From: Streptomyces luteolus
Lineage (GTDB): Bacteria; Actinomycetota; Actinomycetes; Streptomycetales; Streptomycetaceae
Assembly: GCF_029968015.1 (NCBI RefSeq)
Contig: NZ_JASCIS010000009.1
Coordinates: 1-64,000, forward strand
DNA: 64,000 nt
Direction of reading: 5' to 3'
In this document: positions 25,786 to 34,798 of the stretch, one piece after another
How the letters are laid out: each line of letters begins with the position of its first letter
How positions within the stretch are numbered: the stretch's first letter is position 1
Notes under the pieces: generated by a model
Told to the model about the DNA's origin: nothing
The model's input: only the letters and a program-made list of their open reading frames with translations
The model's database searches: none
Made by a program: the position numbers and the translations under genes

Positions 25786-26604
25786 TCAGCCGACCGCGGG
25801 AGCGGCGGCCGTGTCCGGCGCGGGCTCGGGGGCGGGGGCGGGCTGGTCAGGGGTGATCGGGTCGGGGTTCACCGGGTCCGGGTCGGGCGCCGGGACCGGG
25901 TCGGGCGCCGGGGCCGGATCGGGGTCCGGCGCGGGGTCGGGGTCCGGGGTCGGCTTCGGGTCGGGCTGGGGTGCCGGGGCCGGGCCCTGGTCGACGTAGG
26001 AGGACAGCTGTCCGCTGGGGGAGAGGGTCACGTGCAGCCCGTTGTGGTCCCCGGCGGCATAGCGTCCGTTGGCGTCCAGCGACCCGAAGGCGGTCACTGC
26101 CTGCCAGTGGGTCGGGGACAGCTTGTAGACGCGGGCCAGGGAGCCGTCGGCGAGCGTGTCATTGCGTACGTGCTCACGCTTCTCCGGCTGAGGCTTCGGC
26201 TTCGGCTTCGGCTTGGGGGCGGGCTTCGCGCGGTCCGCCCAGGAGCTGACCGCTCCGCCGGCGGTGAGCTTGACGTGCAGCCCGTTCAGGTTCGCCGTGG
26301 TGGTCCTGCCCGAGGCGGTCAGCGTCGTCAGGCGCTTGCCGTTGAAGAGGATGTCGGCTTGGTAGGTGCGCTTGCCGAGCTTGTAGACCTTGGCGGTGTG
26401 GCCCTTGGCGGCCAGCTTCACGCTCTTCACGTAGGCACGCTTGCCGGCCGCCTGCTGGGAGGCGGTCACGGAGGCGGCCACGGTGGTGGTGGGCGTCTCG
26501 GGCTTGGTCGCGGCTATCGCGCCGGATGCGGCGCCGAGGCTGATGGCGGCAGCCGCGGTCGAGGTGATGATGCAGTTACGCAGCGCGCGGGAGGTCATAC
26601 GCAT
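25786..26604 (-). CDS. Secreted two-repeat protein with Pro/Asp-rich tail
   Basis: This is a 272-residue exported protein with a signal peptide (about residues 1-32). Two related domains follow. The first (about 63-125) contains AKVYKLGKRTYQADILFNGK and NLNGLHVKLTAGG. The second (about 150-207) contains ARVYKLSPTHWQAVTAFGSL and DHNGLHVTLSPSG. A Lys/Pro linker separates them, and an extended PDPDPAP tail of about 60 residues ends the protein. Such tails span cell walls or act as spacers. I do not know this domain by name. The start at 26604 has only a distant GGAAGGG; ATG at 26598 is an alternative. Confidence 0.82.
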   Translation of the reverse strand: MRMTSRALRNCIITSTAAAAISLGAASGAIAATKPETPTTTVAASVTASQQAAGKRAYVKSVKLAAKGHTAKVYKLGKRTYQADILFNGKRLTTLTASGRTTTANLNGLHVKLTAGGAVSSWADRAKPAPKPKPKPKPQPEKREHVRNDTLADGSLARVYKLSPTHWQAVTAFGSLDANGRYAAGDHNGLHVTLSPSGQLSSYVDQGPAPAPQPDPKPTPDPDPAPDPDPAPAPDPVPAPDPDPVNPDPITPDQPAPAPEPAPDTAAAPAVG

Positions 26605-27026
26605 GGTGAAGAGGGCCCTTCCGGGTCACGGTCCAGGATGTGCGTCGATGCCGGCCGCCCGAGCCTTGTGCTCCTTGGCGACAACTACGAAGCTACGCAT
26701 CTCACATCAAGGCATCCCGTAGGGAACGTAACGACCGAAACGCATATGTGACTCAAATGGTTCACGGTGCCGTCGTGAGCGATCGAGTGCACCCAAAGGC
26801 GGCCTGCCTTACCTCCGCACCTCCCCAGGGCGAGGTCGAGGCCACTGGTGACGCTCGAGAGGGTGTTGTCGGGCATGGCGCGGCGCCGGACCGATGCGAT
26901 TCCGCCGGTCCCGATGCGATTCCGCCGGACCGGACGCTCCCGCCGGTCCCGACGCGATTCCGACGGCCCGGCGCCGACCTGACGCCGGGACGCGGTCCGC
27001 CGGGGGACGCGGTCCGCCGGGCTCCC
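26605..27026. other. Non-coding gap with degenerate repeats
   Basis: No convincing gene is seen in these 422 bases. The right part carries repeats (annotated separately) and low-complexity CCGCCGG runs. The left part must hold the promoter of the minus-strand secreted repeat protein. The steroid cluster begins right after this gap. Confidence 0.55.
26891..26930. repeat. 20-bp direct repeat, two copies plus a degenerate third
   Basis: The unit CCGATGCGATTCCGCCGG(T/A)C occurs at 26891-26910 and 26911-26930. A degenerate copy lies at about 26948-26966. It lies downstream of the minus-strand acyl-CoA dehydrogenase at the edge of the steroid cluster. Confidence 0.8.
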
Positions 27027-28109
27027 TCAGACGCCCCCCGGGCCCAACCCGAGCCCCGCCGCGATCCGCCCCCGGTGCCACACCGGGGTGCCGAAGAGGT
27101 GCGTGGAGCCGTGGGCGCGCTTGAAGTAGCGGTGGGCGTCGTGTTCCCAGGTGATGCCGATGCCGCCGTGCAGCTGGATCATCTCGCCGGCCACCGTCGA
27201 GAACGCCTCCGAGCAGGCGGCCTTGGCCACGGCTGCCCGGCGGGTCAGCTCCGCCGAGCCCTCGGCCGCCGCGAAGGCCGCGCCCAGGGCCGCCGTGCGG
27301 CCCGACTCGACCAGGACGAAGGCGTCGGCCAGACGGTGCTTCACCGCCTGGAACGAGCCGATGGGACGACCGAACTGGACGCGTTCCTTGGCGTACGCGA
27401 CGGTCAGTTCGAGGCAGCGTTCGGCCGCGCCGACCTGTTCGGCGGCGAGCGCGGCGCAGGCCAGGTCGAGTACGTGCCGCAGCGCCCGGTCCCCCTCGCC
27501 CGCCGCGCCGACGAGTCGTCCCTGTGCGCCGTCGAGGTCCAGTCGCGCCAGGTCCCGCGTGCCGTCCATGGCGACGGCCGCCGAGCGGCGCACGCCCGCA
27601 GCGTTCACCGGTACGTGGAACAGCGAGACCCCCTCCGGCGTGCGCGCCGCGACGAGCAGCAGGTCCGCCGTGGCCCCGTCGAGCACGTGCTCCTTGCTCC
27701 CGGTGATGCGCCAGGTATCGCCGCCGACCGCAGGCGCGGCTTCGGCCCGTACCGCCTCCGGATCCCAGGACCCCTGCTCGGCCCAGGCCACCGCGCCGGT
27801 CGTCGTGCCCTCGGCGAGTCCCGGCAGGAACTCCTCGCACGCCGCCTTGTCGCCGGAGGCGAGCAGGGCCTGCACGGTGAGCACCGCGGAGCCGAGATAC
27901 GGGGCGGGGGTCAGCTCGCGCCCCAACTCCTCCATCACCACGTGCACTTCGAGTGCCCCGCAGCCCGCCCCGCCGTACTCCTCGGGCACGGCGAGCCCGG
28001 CCGCGCCGATCTGCTCGGTCAACGGGCGCCAGGCCGCGGCCCCAACGCGCCGCCCGAGCAGCGACCGTACGGCGGAGCGCAACTCCTCCTGCTCCTCGGT
28101 CAGCCTCAT
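27027..28109 (-). CDS. Acyl-CoA dehydrogenase (FadE-type, steroid cluster)
   Basis: This is a 360-residue flavoprotein. It has the N-terminal helical domain (TEEQEELRSAVRSLLGRRVG), PEEYGGAGCGALEVHVVMEE, a middle beta domain and the C-terminal FAD-binding part (VQFGRPIGSFQAVKHRLADA, GGIGITWEHDAHRYFKRAH). By position it corresponds to one of the FadE31-33-type enzymes of the mycobacterial KstR2 regulon, which often work as heteromers with a sister chain. It overlaps the MFS gene by 4 nt. It would oxidise a CoA thioester of a C/D-ring intermediate; the exact substrate is unknown. Confidence 0.88.
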   Translation of the reverse strand: MRLTEEQEELRSAVRSLLGRRVGAAAWRPLTEQIGAAGLAVPEEYGGAGCGALEVHVVMEELGRELTPAPYLGSAVLTVQALLASGDKAACEEFLPGLAEGTTTGAVAWAEQGSWDPEAVRAEAAPAVGGDTWRITGSKEHVLDGATADLLLVAARTPEGVSLFHVPVNAAGVRRSAAVAMDGTRDLARLDLDGAQGRLVGAAGEGDRALRHVLDLACAALAAEQVGAAERCLELTVAYAKERVQFGRPIGSFQAVKHRLADAFVLVESGRTAALGAAFAAAEGSAELTRRAAVAKAACSEAFSTVAGEMIQLHGGIGITWEHDAHRYFKRAHGSTHLFGTPVWHRGRIAAGLGLGPGGV

Positions 28110-29512
28110 ACGTCAACTCCCTTCTGGAACAACGTCGTTGAGGGAACCTGCGGCGGCGCGCCCGGTGTCTCTCCGTAGCGTTCGGACAGATCCTTGCCGC
28201 GGGTCTCGGCGATGCGCCAGATCGCGAGCAGCGACATGGCACCGCAGACGATCGCCAGCACGGCGAGGGGGCCGCTCCGCATGCCCTCCGGGCCCGACAG
28301 CAGACCACCGGCGATCAGCGGCGTGAACCCGCTCCCGATGAGCGCGGCCAGCTGGTAGCCCATGGACGCCCCGGTGTAGCGGACCTCGGTGCCGAACATC
28401 TCGGAGAGCAGCGGCCCGAGCGGCGCGTACATCGCCGACTGCAGCAGCTGACCGAGGAGCATGCCGACGATCAGCAGGGCCGGTTTCCCCGTGTCGACCA
28501 GGGCGAACATCGGGAAGGCGCACAGCACGATGCCCACGGCACCGCCCACCACGACCGTCCGGCGCCCGATGCGGTCGGACAGCGCGGAGAAGAGTGGGAT
28601 CGTCACCAGTCCCATCAGCGAGGCGGCGATCAGCCCGTTCATCACGTCGGACGTGGCGTAACCGATGCCCGTGGCGTACGTGAGCATGAAGATGCTGATC
28701 AGGCCGGTCAGGGCGAAGGGGCCGATGCCGACGGCGCAGGCGAGGAGCAGTACGCGCGGCCTGCGCAGCACCTGCACCAGCGGCAGCCGGGGCCGCTCGG
28801 CGGGCTGTTCCCTCTGGGTCTCCACAGTCTGCCGGAACAGCGGGCTCTCGCTGACGCTGATCCGTACGTACAGGCCGATGGCGAGCAGTAGCGCGCTGAA
28901 CAGGAACGGGACCCGCCAGCCCCAGGACATGAACTGGTCGCGGGGCAGCAGCGTGGTCGCGGTGACGGCGAGCGTCGACATCAGGAAGCCGATCGGCGAT
29001 CCCATCTGCATGACGCCGCTCCACAGGCCCCTGCGTTCGGCGTCGGCGTGCTCGACGACCATCAGCGTCGCGCCGCCCCACTCGCCGCCGATGGCGATGC
29101 CCTGCACGACGCGGAGCAGGACGAGCAGGACGGGCGCCGTGATGCCGATGGTCTCGTACGTGGGCAGGACGCCGATCAGGAAGCTCGCGGCTCCCATGAG
29201 GACCATGGTCAGGATGAGCATCGTCTTGCGGCCGACCCGGTCGCCGAAGTGGCCGAAGACGATGCCGCCGACCGGCCGCGCCACATATCCGGCGGCCAGC
29301 GTGCCGAACGAGGCGATCATGCCGACCGTCGGGTTCGACTCGGGGAAGAACAGCGGACCGAGGACGAGGGCGGCCATCGTCCCGTAGAGCAGAAAGTCGT
29401 AGTACTCGATGACGGTGCCGAGCAGACTCGACAGCGCCACCTTGCGCAGCAGAGCGGGGTCGGGCGAGGTTGCGGGTCTCGCGGGGTCCTTCGGGGAAGG
29501 TGCGGCGGACAT
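28106..29512 (-). CDS. MFS transporter, metabolite:H+ symporter type
   Basis: This is a 468-residue membrane protein with about 12 helices. The opening VIEYYDFLLYGTMAALVLGP, GHFGDRVGRKTMLILTMVLM and RVVQGIAIGGEWGGATLMVV are typical of the MHS subgroup (ShiA/KgtP-like), which takes up organic acids by proton symport. A GGGAGTACCC precedes the ATG. It is coupled to the FadE gene downstream, so it may import a steroid-derived acid such as a C/D-ring propionate. That is inference from position. Confidence 0.9.
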   Translation of the reverse strand: MSAAPSPKDPARPATSPDPALLRKVALSSLLGTVIEYYDFLLYGTMAALVLGPLFFPESNPTVGMIASFGTLAAGYVARPVGGIVFGHFGDRVGRKTMLILTMVLMGAASFLIGVLPTYETIGITAPVLLVLLRVVQGIAIGGEWGGATLMVVEHADAERRGLWSGVMQMGSPIGFLMSTLAVTATTLLPRDQFMSWGWRVPFLFSALLLAIGLYVRISVSESPLFRQTVETQREQPAERPRLPLVQVLRRPRVLLLACAVGIGPFALTGLISIFMLTYATGIGYATSDVMNGLIAASLMGLVTIPLFSALSDRIGRRTVVVGGAVGIVLCAFPMFALVDTGKPALLIVGMLLGQLLQSAMYAPLGPLLSEMFGTEVRYTGASMGYQLAALIGSGFTPLIAGGLLSGPEGMRSGPLAVLAIVCGAMSLLAIWRIAETRGKDLSERYGETPGAPPQVPSTTLFQKGVDV

Positions 29513-29602
29513 GGGTACTCCCGTGAGCGGTGGGACGGAGTAAGTGCCTTACGGGTGTGGGGAGTTGGGTCTTGCGGAGGCACGGTCAAGGGGGTGCAGT
29601 GC

Positions 29603-30607
29603 TCAGCGGGCGAGTACGCGTGCCCGGCACTCCGCGGGCGTGCCCCAGGCCGTGCGCAGCGCGCGGGCCTTGCGGATCCACAGGGAGAGGTCGAGCTCCT
29701 CGGTGTAGCCGAGCGCGCCGTGCAGTTGCAGCGCCGAGCGCGCGGCGGCGTACGCGGCCTCGCAGGCGGCGACCTTCGCGGCGGCCACCGCGCGGCCGGA
29801 GCCGAAGCCGGAGCGAGAGCCGGGGTCGCCCGGCGCGAGCGCCAACGCCGCCGCGTGCACCAGCGGTTCGGCGAACTCCAGGGCGATCAACGTGTCCGCG
29901 AGCCGGTGCTTCACCGCCTGGAACGAGCCGATCGCGACCCCGAACTGCTTGCGCCCGCCCACGTATTCGACGGTCTGGGCGAGCAGCGCGCGGCCCACGC
30001 CGAGCGCCTGCGCCGCCACCGCGAGGGCCGCGACCTCGGCGGCGTGCGCGGCGGCCGCCACCACCTCGGGCCCCTGCCGCAGCACGGTCCCGCCGACCGG
30101 CCGGGAAAGACGCCGGGCCGGATCGGACGACGGCTGCACGGGCCCCGTCGACTCCGCGAGGCGCAGCGTGTCGCCGTCGACCACGAACACCGCGTCGGCG
30201 GCGTCCCCGTCCAGGGCGTACGGGCTGCCGGGGGAGAGCAGGCAGAGCGAGGCGGCGGTCCTGCCGGAGGCGATGCCGGGCAGCCGTGCGGCGGCGACCG
30301 GGCCCCCGAGCCGGGCGAGGAGCGCGGCCGCGGCCACGGTCTCCACGAGCGGCCCCGGCACCGCGTGCCGTCCCAACTCGCCGAAGGAGACGGCCAGTTC
30401 GACCGGGAGCAGCCCCAGGCCTTCGTGCTCTTCCGGTACGGCGAGGGCGAAGACCCCGGCCTCGGCGAGCCTGGCCCACAGCGCGCGGCCGGGCCCGGTG
30501 TCCCCGGCAGCCCAGGCCCGGATCGCCGCCGTCGGCTCGGCGCCGCCCAGCATCTTGTCGAGCGAGCGCGCGAACTCCCGCTGCTCGTCGTCGAGGAGGA
30601 ACCGCAT
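29603..30607 (-). CDS. Acyl-CoA dehydrogenase, FadE32/33-like
   Basis: This is a 334-residue flavoprotein of the short type. It shows DDEQREFARSLDKMLGG, VPEEHEGLGLLPVELAVSFG and, near the C-terminus, FGVAIGSFQAVKHRLADTLI and LQLHGALGYTEELDLSLWIR. The shorter length and the incomplete FAD-binding part fit the smaller partner of a heteromeric pair, as for FadE32/FadE33 in mycobacteria. It overlaps the next upstream FadE gene by one base (TGATG), which supports complex formation. Confidence 0.88.
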   Translation of the reverse strand: MRFLLDDEQREFARSLDKMLGGAEPTAAIRAWAAGDTGPGRALWARLAEAGVFALAVPEEHEGLGLLPVELAVSFGELGRHAVPGPLVETVAAAALLARLGGPVAAARLPGIASGRTAASLCLLSPGSPYALDGDAADAVFVVDGDTLRLAESTGPVQPSSDPARRLSRPVGGTVLRQGPEVVAAAAHAAEVAALAVAAQALGVGRALLAQTVEYVGGRKQFGVAIGSFQAVKHRLADTLIALEFAEPLVHAAALALAPGDPGSRSGFGSGRAVAAAKVAACEAAYAAARSALQLHGALGYTEELDLSLWIRKARALRTAWGTPAECRARVLAR

Positions 30608-31803
30608 CACCGACGTCCCTTCGGCAGTCCGAGCAGCCGCTCGGCGATGATGTCGCGCTGGATCTCGTTGGTGCCCGCGTAGATCGGCCCGGCGAGCGAG
30701 AACGTGTACCCCTCGGCCCAACTCCCGTGCGCGGGCGCGTCCTCGGCCTCGTCGGCCAGCTCGCCGTACGGTCCGAGCAGGTCGAGTGCCGTCTCGTGCA
30801 GGGCGATGTCCAGGTCGGACCAGAAGACCTTGTTGAGGCTGGACTCGGCGCCGATGGATCCCCCGGCGGCGATCCGCGAGGCGTTGGCGTAGGTGAACAG
30901 CTGGTAGGCGCGGGCGCCGATGACCGCGTCCGCGACCCGGTCGCGCAGGGCCGTGTCGGCGGGGTCTGCGGGGTCTGCGTGGCTGTCCTCGGAGCGCCAC
31001 AGGGCGGTCAGCCGGTCGGCGGCCGCCGTGAAACGGCCGGGGCTGCGCAGCGTGAGACCGCGCTCGTTGCCCGCCGTGCTCATGGCGACCTGCCACCCCT
31101 GGCCGGGCGCGCCGATCACGTCCTCGTCCGGTACGAACACGTCGTCAAGGAAGAGCTCGGCGAACGCGGGCTTGCCGTCGATGCGCCCGATGGGCCGGAC
31201 GGTCACGCCGTCCGCGTCAAGGGGGAACATCAGATACGTGAGGCCCCGGTGCGGCTTGCCCGCCTCCAGGCCGTCCCGGTCGCTGCGGAACAGCCCGAAC
31301 GCGCGGTCCGCGAACGCCGCCCGCGAGGACCAGGTCTTCTGGCCGCTCAGCCGCCAGCCGCCGTCGACGCGTTCGGCCGTGGAGCGCAGCGAGGCGAGGT
31401 CCGAGCCGGACTCGGGCTCGGACCAGGCCTGCGCCCAGATCACCTCGCCGCTCGCCATCGACGGCAGGACGCGGGCGCGCTGCTCGTCGGTGCCGTGCTC
31501 GAAGAGGGTGGGGGCGAGGAGGTTGATGCCGTTCTGGCTGACGCGCCCGGGGGCGCCGGCCGCGTAGTACTCCTCCTCGAAGATCAGCCACTGGAGGATC
31601 GACGCGTCCCGGCCGCCGATCTCCTCGGGCCAGGAGACCACCGACCAGCGGTCGGCGTGCAGGGTCCGCTCCCACTCCCGGTGCGCGGCGAAGCCGTCGG
31701 CGGTCTCCAGGGACGGCAGCGGGGCGGCGGGGACGTGGGCCGCGAGCCAGGCGCGGGCTTCGGCGCGGAAGGCGTCCTCCGCGGCGGTGAAGTCGAGGTC
31801 CAT
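30607..31803 (-). CDS. Acyl-CoA dehydrogenase, FadE31-like
   Basis: This is a 398-residue flavoprotein with a full-length ACAD fold: FEEEYYAAGAPGRVSQNGIN, AQAWSEPESGSDLASLRSTA, LSGQKTWSSRAAFADRAFG and the C-terminal YAGTNEIQRDIIAERLLGLP. This last motif binds FAD across the dimer. It resembles FadE31 of the KstR2 regulon and probably pairs with the 334-residue chain encoded next to it. One-base overlaps (TGATG) tie it to both neighbours. Confidence 0.9.
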   Translation of the reverse strand: MDLDFTAAEDAFRAEARAWLAAHVPAAPLPSLETADGFAAHREWERTLHADRWSVVSWPEEIGGRDASILQWLIFEEEYYAAGAPGRVSQNGINLLAPTLFEHGTDEQRARVLPSMASGEVIWAQAWSEPESGSDLASLRSTAERVDGGWRLSGQKTWSSRAAFADRAFGLFRSDRDGLEAGKPHRGLTYLMFPLDADGVTVRPIGRIDGKPAFAELFLDDVFVPDEDVIGAPGQGWQVAMSTAGNERGLTLRSPGRFTAAADRLTALWRSEDSHADPADPADTALRDRVADAVIGARAYQLFTYANASRIAAGGSIGAESSLNKVFWSDLDIALHETALDLLGPYGELADEAEDAPAHGSWAEGYTFSLAGPIYAGTNEIQRDIIAERLLGLPKGRR

Positions 31804-32678
31804 CAGCGCGAGTTCGCCTCCTTCATGGCCCGTACGTCCATGCCGCCGAGCGAGTCCTTCGCGGTCTCCGCGTTGTGCGCGTGCGCCAGATGGTGCAGCC
31901 CGAACGCCGAGTCCACGCCGGTGTGCAGGCCCTGAATGTCCTCCGCCTGGTTGACGGCACGCTTCGTCAACGCGAGCCCCATGCGCGGCATGTCGGCGAT
32001 CCGCTCCGCCAACTCCAGTGCGTGGTCCGCGAGTTCGGCGCTGGGTACGACCCGGTTCACCATCCCCACCTCGTACGCGCGCTGCGCGCTCATCCGGTCG
32101 CCGGTGTACAGGAACTCCTTGGCGATGCGCGGCGGCATCACCCACGGGTGGGCGAAGTACTCCACGCCGGGTATGCCCATCCGGACCACCGGGTCGGCGA
32201 AGAACGCGTCGTCGGACGCCACGATCAGGTCGCAGATCCAGGCGAGCATGAGGCCGCCCGCGACACACGCCCCCTGGACCGAGGCGATCACCGGCTTCGG
32301 CAGCTCACGCCAGCGTCGGCACATGCCCAGGTAGACCTCGGACTCACGGGCGAACCGGCTCTCCGCGCCCTCCTTGTCCGAGTGGTCCCACCACAGCCCG
32401 GCCTTCCGGTCGAACGGCAGGTGAGCGTCCCGCTCCGGGCTGCCGATGTCGTGCCCGGCCGAGAAGTGCTTCCCCTCCCCGGCGAGCACGACGACCTTGA
32501 CGTCGCCGTCGTCGGCCGCGCGGTAGAAGGCCCGGTCCAGGGCGTAGGTCATCGCGGAGTTCTGGGCGTTGCGGTATTCGGGCCGGTCCATGGTGACGAG
32601 CGCGACGGGGCCGCGGCGTTCGTAGCGGACGGGTTCCCTGGGCTCGGTGCTCCCGGGCCCGGTGCGGGCAGCGGACAT
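31803..32678 (-). CDS. Enoyl-CoA hydratase/isomerase family protein
   Basis: This is a 291-residue crotonase-fold enzyme. The oxyanion-hole segments are HFSAGHDIG and GACVAGGLMLAW. A longer insert (WWDHSDKEGAESRFARESEV) lies between them. The ATG has a strong GGAAGGAGGG upstream. It is the first gene of the minus-strand operon and starts next to a KstR2-like operator. The step it performs is unclear; hydration or ring hydrolysis of a C/D-ring CoA intermediate is plausible. Confidence 0.88.
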   Translation of the reverse strand: MSAARTGPGSTEPREPVRYERRGPVALVTMDRPEYRNAQNSAMTYALDRAFYRAADDGDVKVVVLAGEGKHFSAGHDIGSPERDAHLPFDRKAGLWWDHSDKEGAESRFARESEVYLGMCRRWRELPKPVIASVQGACVAGGLMLAWICDLIVASDDAFFADPVVRMGIPGVEYFAHPWVMPPRIAKEFLYTGDRMSAQRAYEVGMVNRVVPSAELADHALELAERIADMPRMGLALTKRAVNQAEDIQGLHTGVDSAFGLHHLAHAHNAETAKDSLGGMDVRAMKEANSR

Positions 32679-32690
32679 CCGCCCTCCTTC

Positions 32691-32710
32691 CCTAACAAGT
32701 GTTTGGTAGG
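32691..32710. promoter_or_regulatory. KstR2-like operator, divergent promoter
   Basis: The inverted repeat CCTAACAA-N4-TTGGTAGG has one mismatch. Its inner part AACAAGTGTTTGGT fits the mycobacterial KstR2 consensus AnCAAGnnCTTGnT at all but one fixed position. It lies between the divergent enoyl-CoA hydratase and fadE30 genes, 12 nt upstream of the former. Confidence 0.75.
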
Positions 32711-32801
32711 TTAGCGTACGAGCCTCCGGCCGTCGAGAAGTCGACCGTCCGGAAGACGACCGTCCGGAAGCCCGTCCCCCGAGAGCGATGCGGAGCCGCC
32801 C

Positions 32802-33971
32802 GTGAGCAGCAGCGTCGAGGAGTTCCGTACCGAGGTCCGCAGCTGGCTGCGCGCCAACCTGACCGGGGAGTTCGCGGCCCTGCGCGGGCGCGGCGGACCC
32901 GGCCGGGAACACGAGGCCTTCGCCGAACGCCTCGCCTGGGAACGGCACTTGGCCGCCGCCGGGTGGACCTGCGTCGGCTGGCCGCAGGAGTACGGCGGGC
33001 GCGGCGCGACCCTGGAGCAGCAGGTCGCGTTCCACGAGGAGTACGCCCTCGCGGACGCCCCCGCCCGCGTCAACCACCTCGGGGAGCAGCTGCTCGGGCC
33101 CACGCTCATCGCCTTCGGGGCGCCCGAGCAGCGCGAGCGCTTCCTGCCGAGGATCGTCGCCGTGGACGAACTGTGGTGCCAGGGCTACAGCGAGCCGGAC
33201 GCCGGCTCGGACCTGGCGAACGTCCGCACCCGCGCCGAACTCCACGACGACCACTGGGAGATCACCGGCCAGAAGATCTGGACCTCGCTCGCCCACGAGT
33301 CCGACTGGTGCTTCGTCGTCGCCCGCACCGAACCGGGCTCGACCCGCCATCAGGGCCTGTCGTACCTTCTCGTGCCGCTCGACCAGCCGGGCGTCGACAT
33401 CCGGCCGATCACCCAGCTGACCGGCACCTCCGAGTTCAACGAGGTCTTCTTCGACGGCGCCCGCACCCCGGCCTCGTACCTCGTCGGCGCCCCCGGCGAC
33501 GGCTGGAAGGTCGCGATGGCAACCCTCGGCTTCGAGCGCGGCGTGTCCACGCTCGGCCAACAGGTCGGATTCCAGCGCGAGTTGGAGGCCGTCATCGAGC
33601 TGGCCAAGCGCAACGGCGCGGCCGCCGACCCGCTGATCCGCGACCGCATCGCCCGCGCCTGGACCGGCCTGGAGATCATCCGCGGCAACGCCCTGCGCAT
33701 GCTCGACGGCGTGGCCGCGGGGGCGCCCGGGCCCGAGGCGTCCATCGGCAAGATCTACTGGGCCACCTGGCACCGCGAGCTCGGCGAACTCGCCATGGAC
33801 GTCTGCGGCGCCGACGGCCTGCTCGCGTCCGGTGAGCCCTACGACCTCACCGACTGGCAGCGCCTCTACCTGTTCTCCCGCTCCGACACCATCTACGCCG
33901 GATCGAACGAGATCCAGCGCAACATCATCGCCGAGCGCGTGCTCGGACTTCCCAAGGAGGTACGCGGATGA
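32802..33971 (+). CDS. fadE30: Acyl-CoA dehydrogenase FadE30
   Basis: This is a 389-residue flavoprotein. As I recall the mycobacterial FadE30, the sequences agree closely in VNHLGEQLLGPTLIAFGAPE, WCQGYSEPDAGSDLANVRT, SLAHESDWCFVVARTE and EFNEVFFDGARTP. FadE30 acts on the CoA ester of the C/D-ring propionate (HIP-CoA) in the first beta-oxidation round. The ATG follows the KstR2-like operator. It overlaps the ipdF gene by 4 nt and heads a plus-strand operon of fadE30, ipdF, kstR2 and fadA6. Confidence 0.92.
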   Translation: MSSSVEEFRTEVRSWLRANLTGEFAALRGRGGPGREHEAFAERLAWERHLAAAGWTCVGWPQEYGGRGATLEQQVAFHEEYALADAPARVNHLGEQLLGPTLIAFGAPEQRERFLPRIVAVDELWCQGYSEPDAGSDLANVRTRAELHDDHWEITGQKIWTSLAHESDWCFVVARTEPGSTRHQGLSYLLVPLDQPGVDIRPITQLTGTSEFNEVFFDGARTPASYLVGAPGDGWKVAMATLGFERGVSTLGQQVGFQRELEAVIELAKRNGAAADPLIRDRIARAWTGLEIIRGNALRMLDGVAAGAPGPEASIGKIYWATWHRELGELAMDVCGADGLLASGEPYDLTDWQRLYLFSRSDTIYAGSNEIQRNIIAERVLGLPKEVRG

Positions 33972-34756
33972 CCTCGACCCCACCCCCGTACGTGCCCGGC
34001 CACCGACTGCTCGCCGGGCGCGGTGCCGTCGTCTCGGCCGCCGCCGGTGCGGGCATCGGCGGGGCCACCGCCCGACGGCTCCTGGAGGAGGGTGCGAGCG
34101 TGGTGATCTCCGACGCGCACGCCCGCAGGCTGGGGGAGTCGGAGGCGGAGCTCGCCGCCGAGTTCGGCGCGGACCGGGTCGCGGCCCTCGCCTGCGACGT
34201 CACCGACGAGACGCAGGTCGCCGCGGTGTTCGACCTCGCCGAGGAACGCCACGGACGGCTCGACATCGTGGTCAACAACGCGGGCCTCGGCGGAACTTCG
34301 GACCTCGTCGACATGACCGACGAGCAGTGGGACAGGGTCCTCGACGTCACCCTCAACGGCACCATGCGCTGCACCCGCGCCGCCCTTCGCCGCATGAAGG
34401 CGGCCGGGGAGGGCGGCGTCGTCGTCAACAACGCCTCCGTCGTCGGCTGGCGCGCCCAGAAGGGTCAGGCCCACTACGCCGCCGCCAAGGCCGGGGTGAT
34501 GGCGCTGACCCGCTGCGCCGCCCTGGAGGCCGCGGAGTTCGGCGTCCGCGTCAACGCCGTGTCGCCGAGCCTCGCCATGCACCCGCACCTGGTGAAGGTC
34601 ACCACCCCCGAACTCCTGGAGGAGCTCACATCGCGCGAGGCGTTCGGGCGGTACGCGGAGCCCTGGGAGATCGCCAACGTCATCGTCTTCCTGGCCAGCG
34701 GCTACTCCTCGTACCTCACCGGCGAGGTGCTCTCGGTCAGCAGTCAGCACGCGTGA
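33968..34756 (+). CDS. ipdF: SDR dehydrogenase IpdF
   Basis: This is a 262-residue short-chain dehydrogenase. The cofactor motif is AAAGAGIGGATARRLLEEGA, and the catalytic YxxxK is in HYAAAKAGVMALTRCAALE. SVVGWRAQKGQAHYAAAKAG and YSSYLTGEVLSVSSQHA match the mycobacterial IpdF (Rv3559c) as I recall it. That enzyme handles the 5-hydroxyl of the indanone-carboxyl-CoA intermediate. It is coupled to fadE30 by an ATGA overlap. Confidence 0.9.
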   Translation: MTSTPPPYVPGHRLLAGRGAVVSAAAGAGIGGATARRLLEEGASVVISDAHARRLGESEAELAAEFGADRVAALACDVTDETQVAAVFDLAEERHGRLDIVVNNAGLGGTSDLVDMTDEQWDRVLDVTLNGTMRCTRAALRRMKAAGEGGVVVNNASVVGWRAQKGQAHYAAAKAGVMALTRCAALEAAEFGVRVNAVSPSLAMHPHLVKVTTPELLEELTSREAFGRYAEPWEIANVIVFLASGYSSYLTGEVLSVSSQHA

Positions 34757-34798
34757 GGGCACGATGACGCGGGCCCGAGCAGCAGCGAGCAGGCCGTG

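Noticed and set aside
25811..25999. Plus-strand Gly/Ser-rich open frame
   Set aside because: It mirrors the Pro/Asp repeat tail on the minus strand.
29540..29552. GTAAG-N3-CTTAC inverted repeat before the MFS gene
   Set aside because: Short, single occurrence, and its spacing does not match the KstR2-like sites; not called as an operator.
29530..31935. 801-codon plus-strand open frame
   Set aside because: A shadow of three acyl-CoA dehydrogenase genes; Arg/Pro-rich, with no domain.
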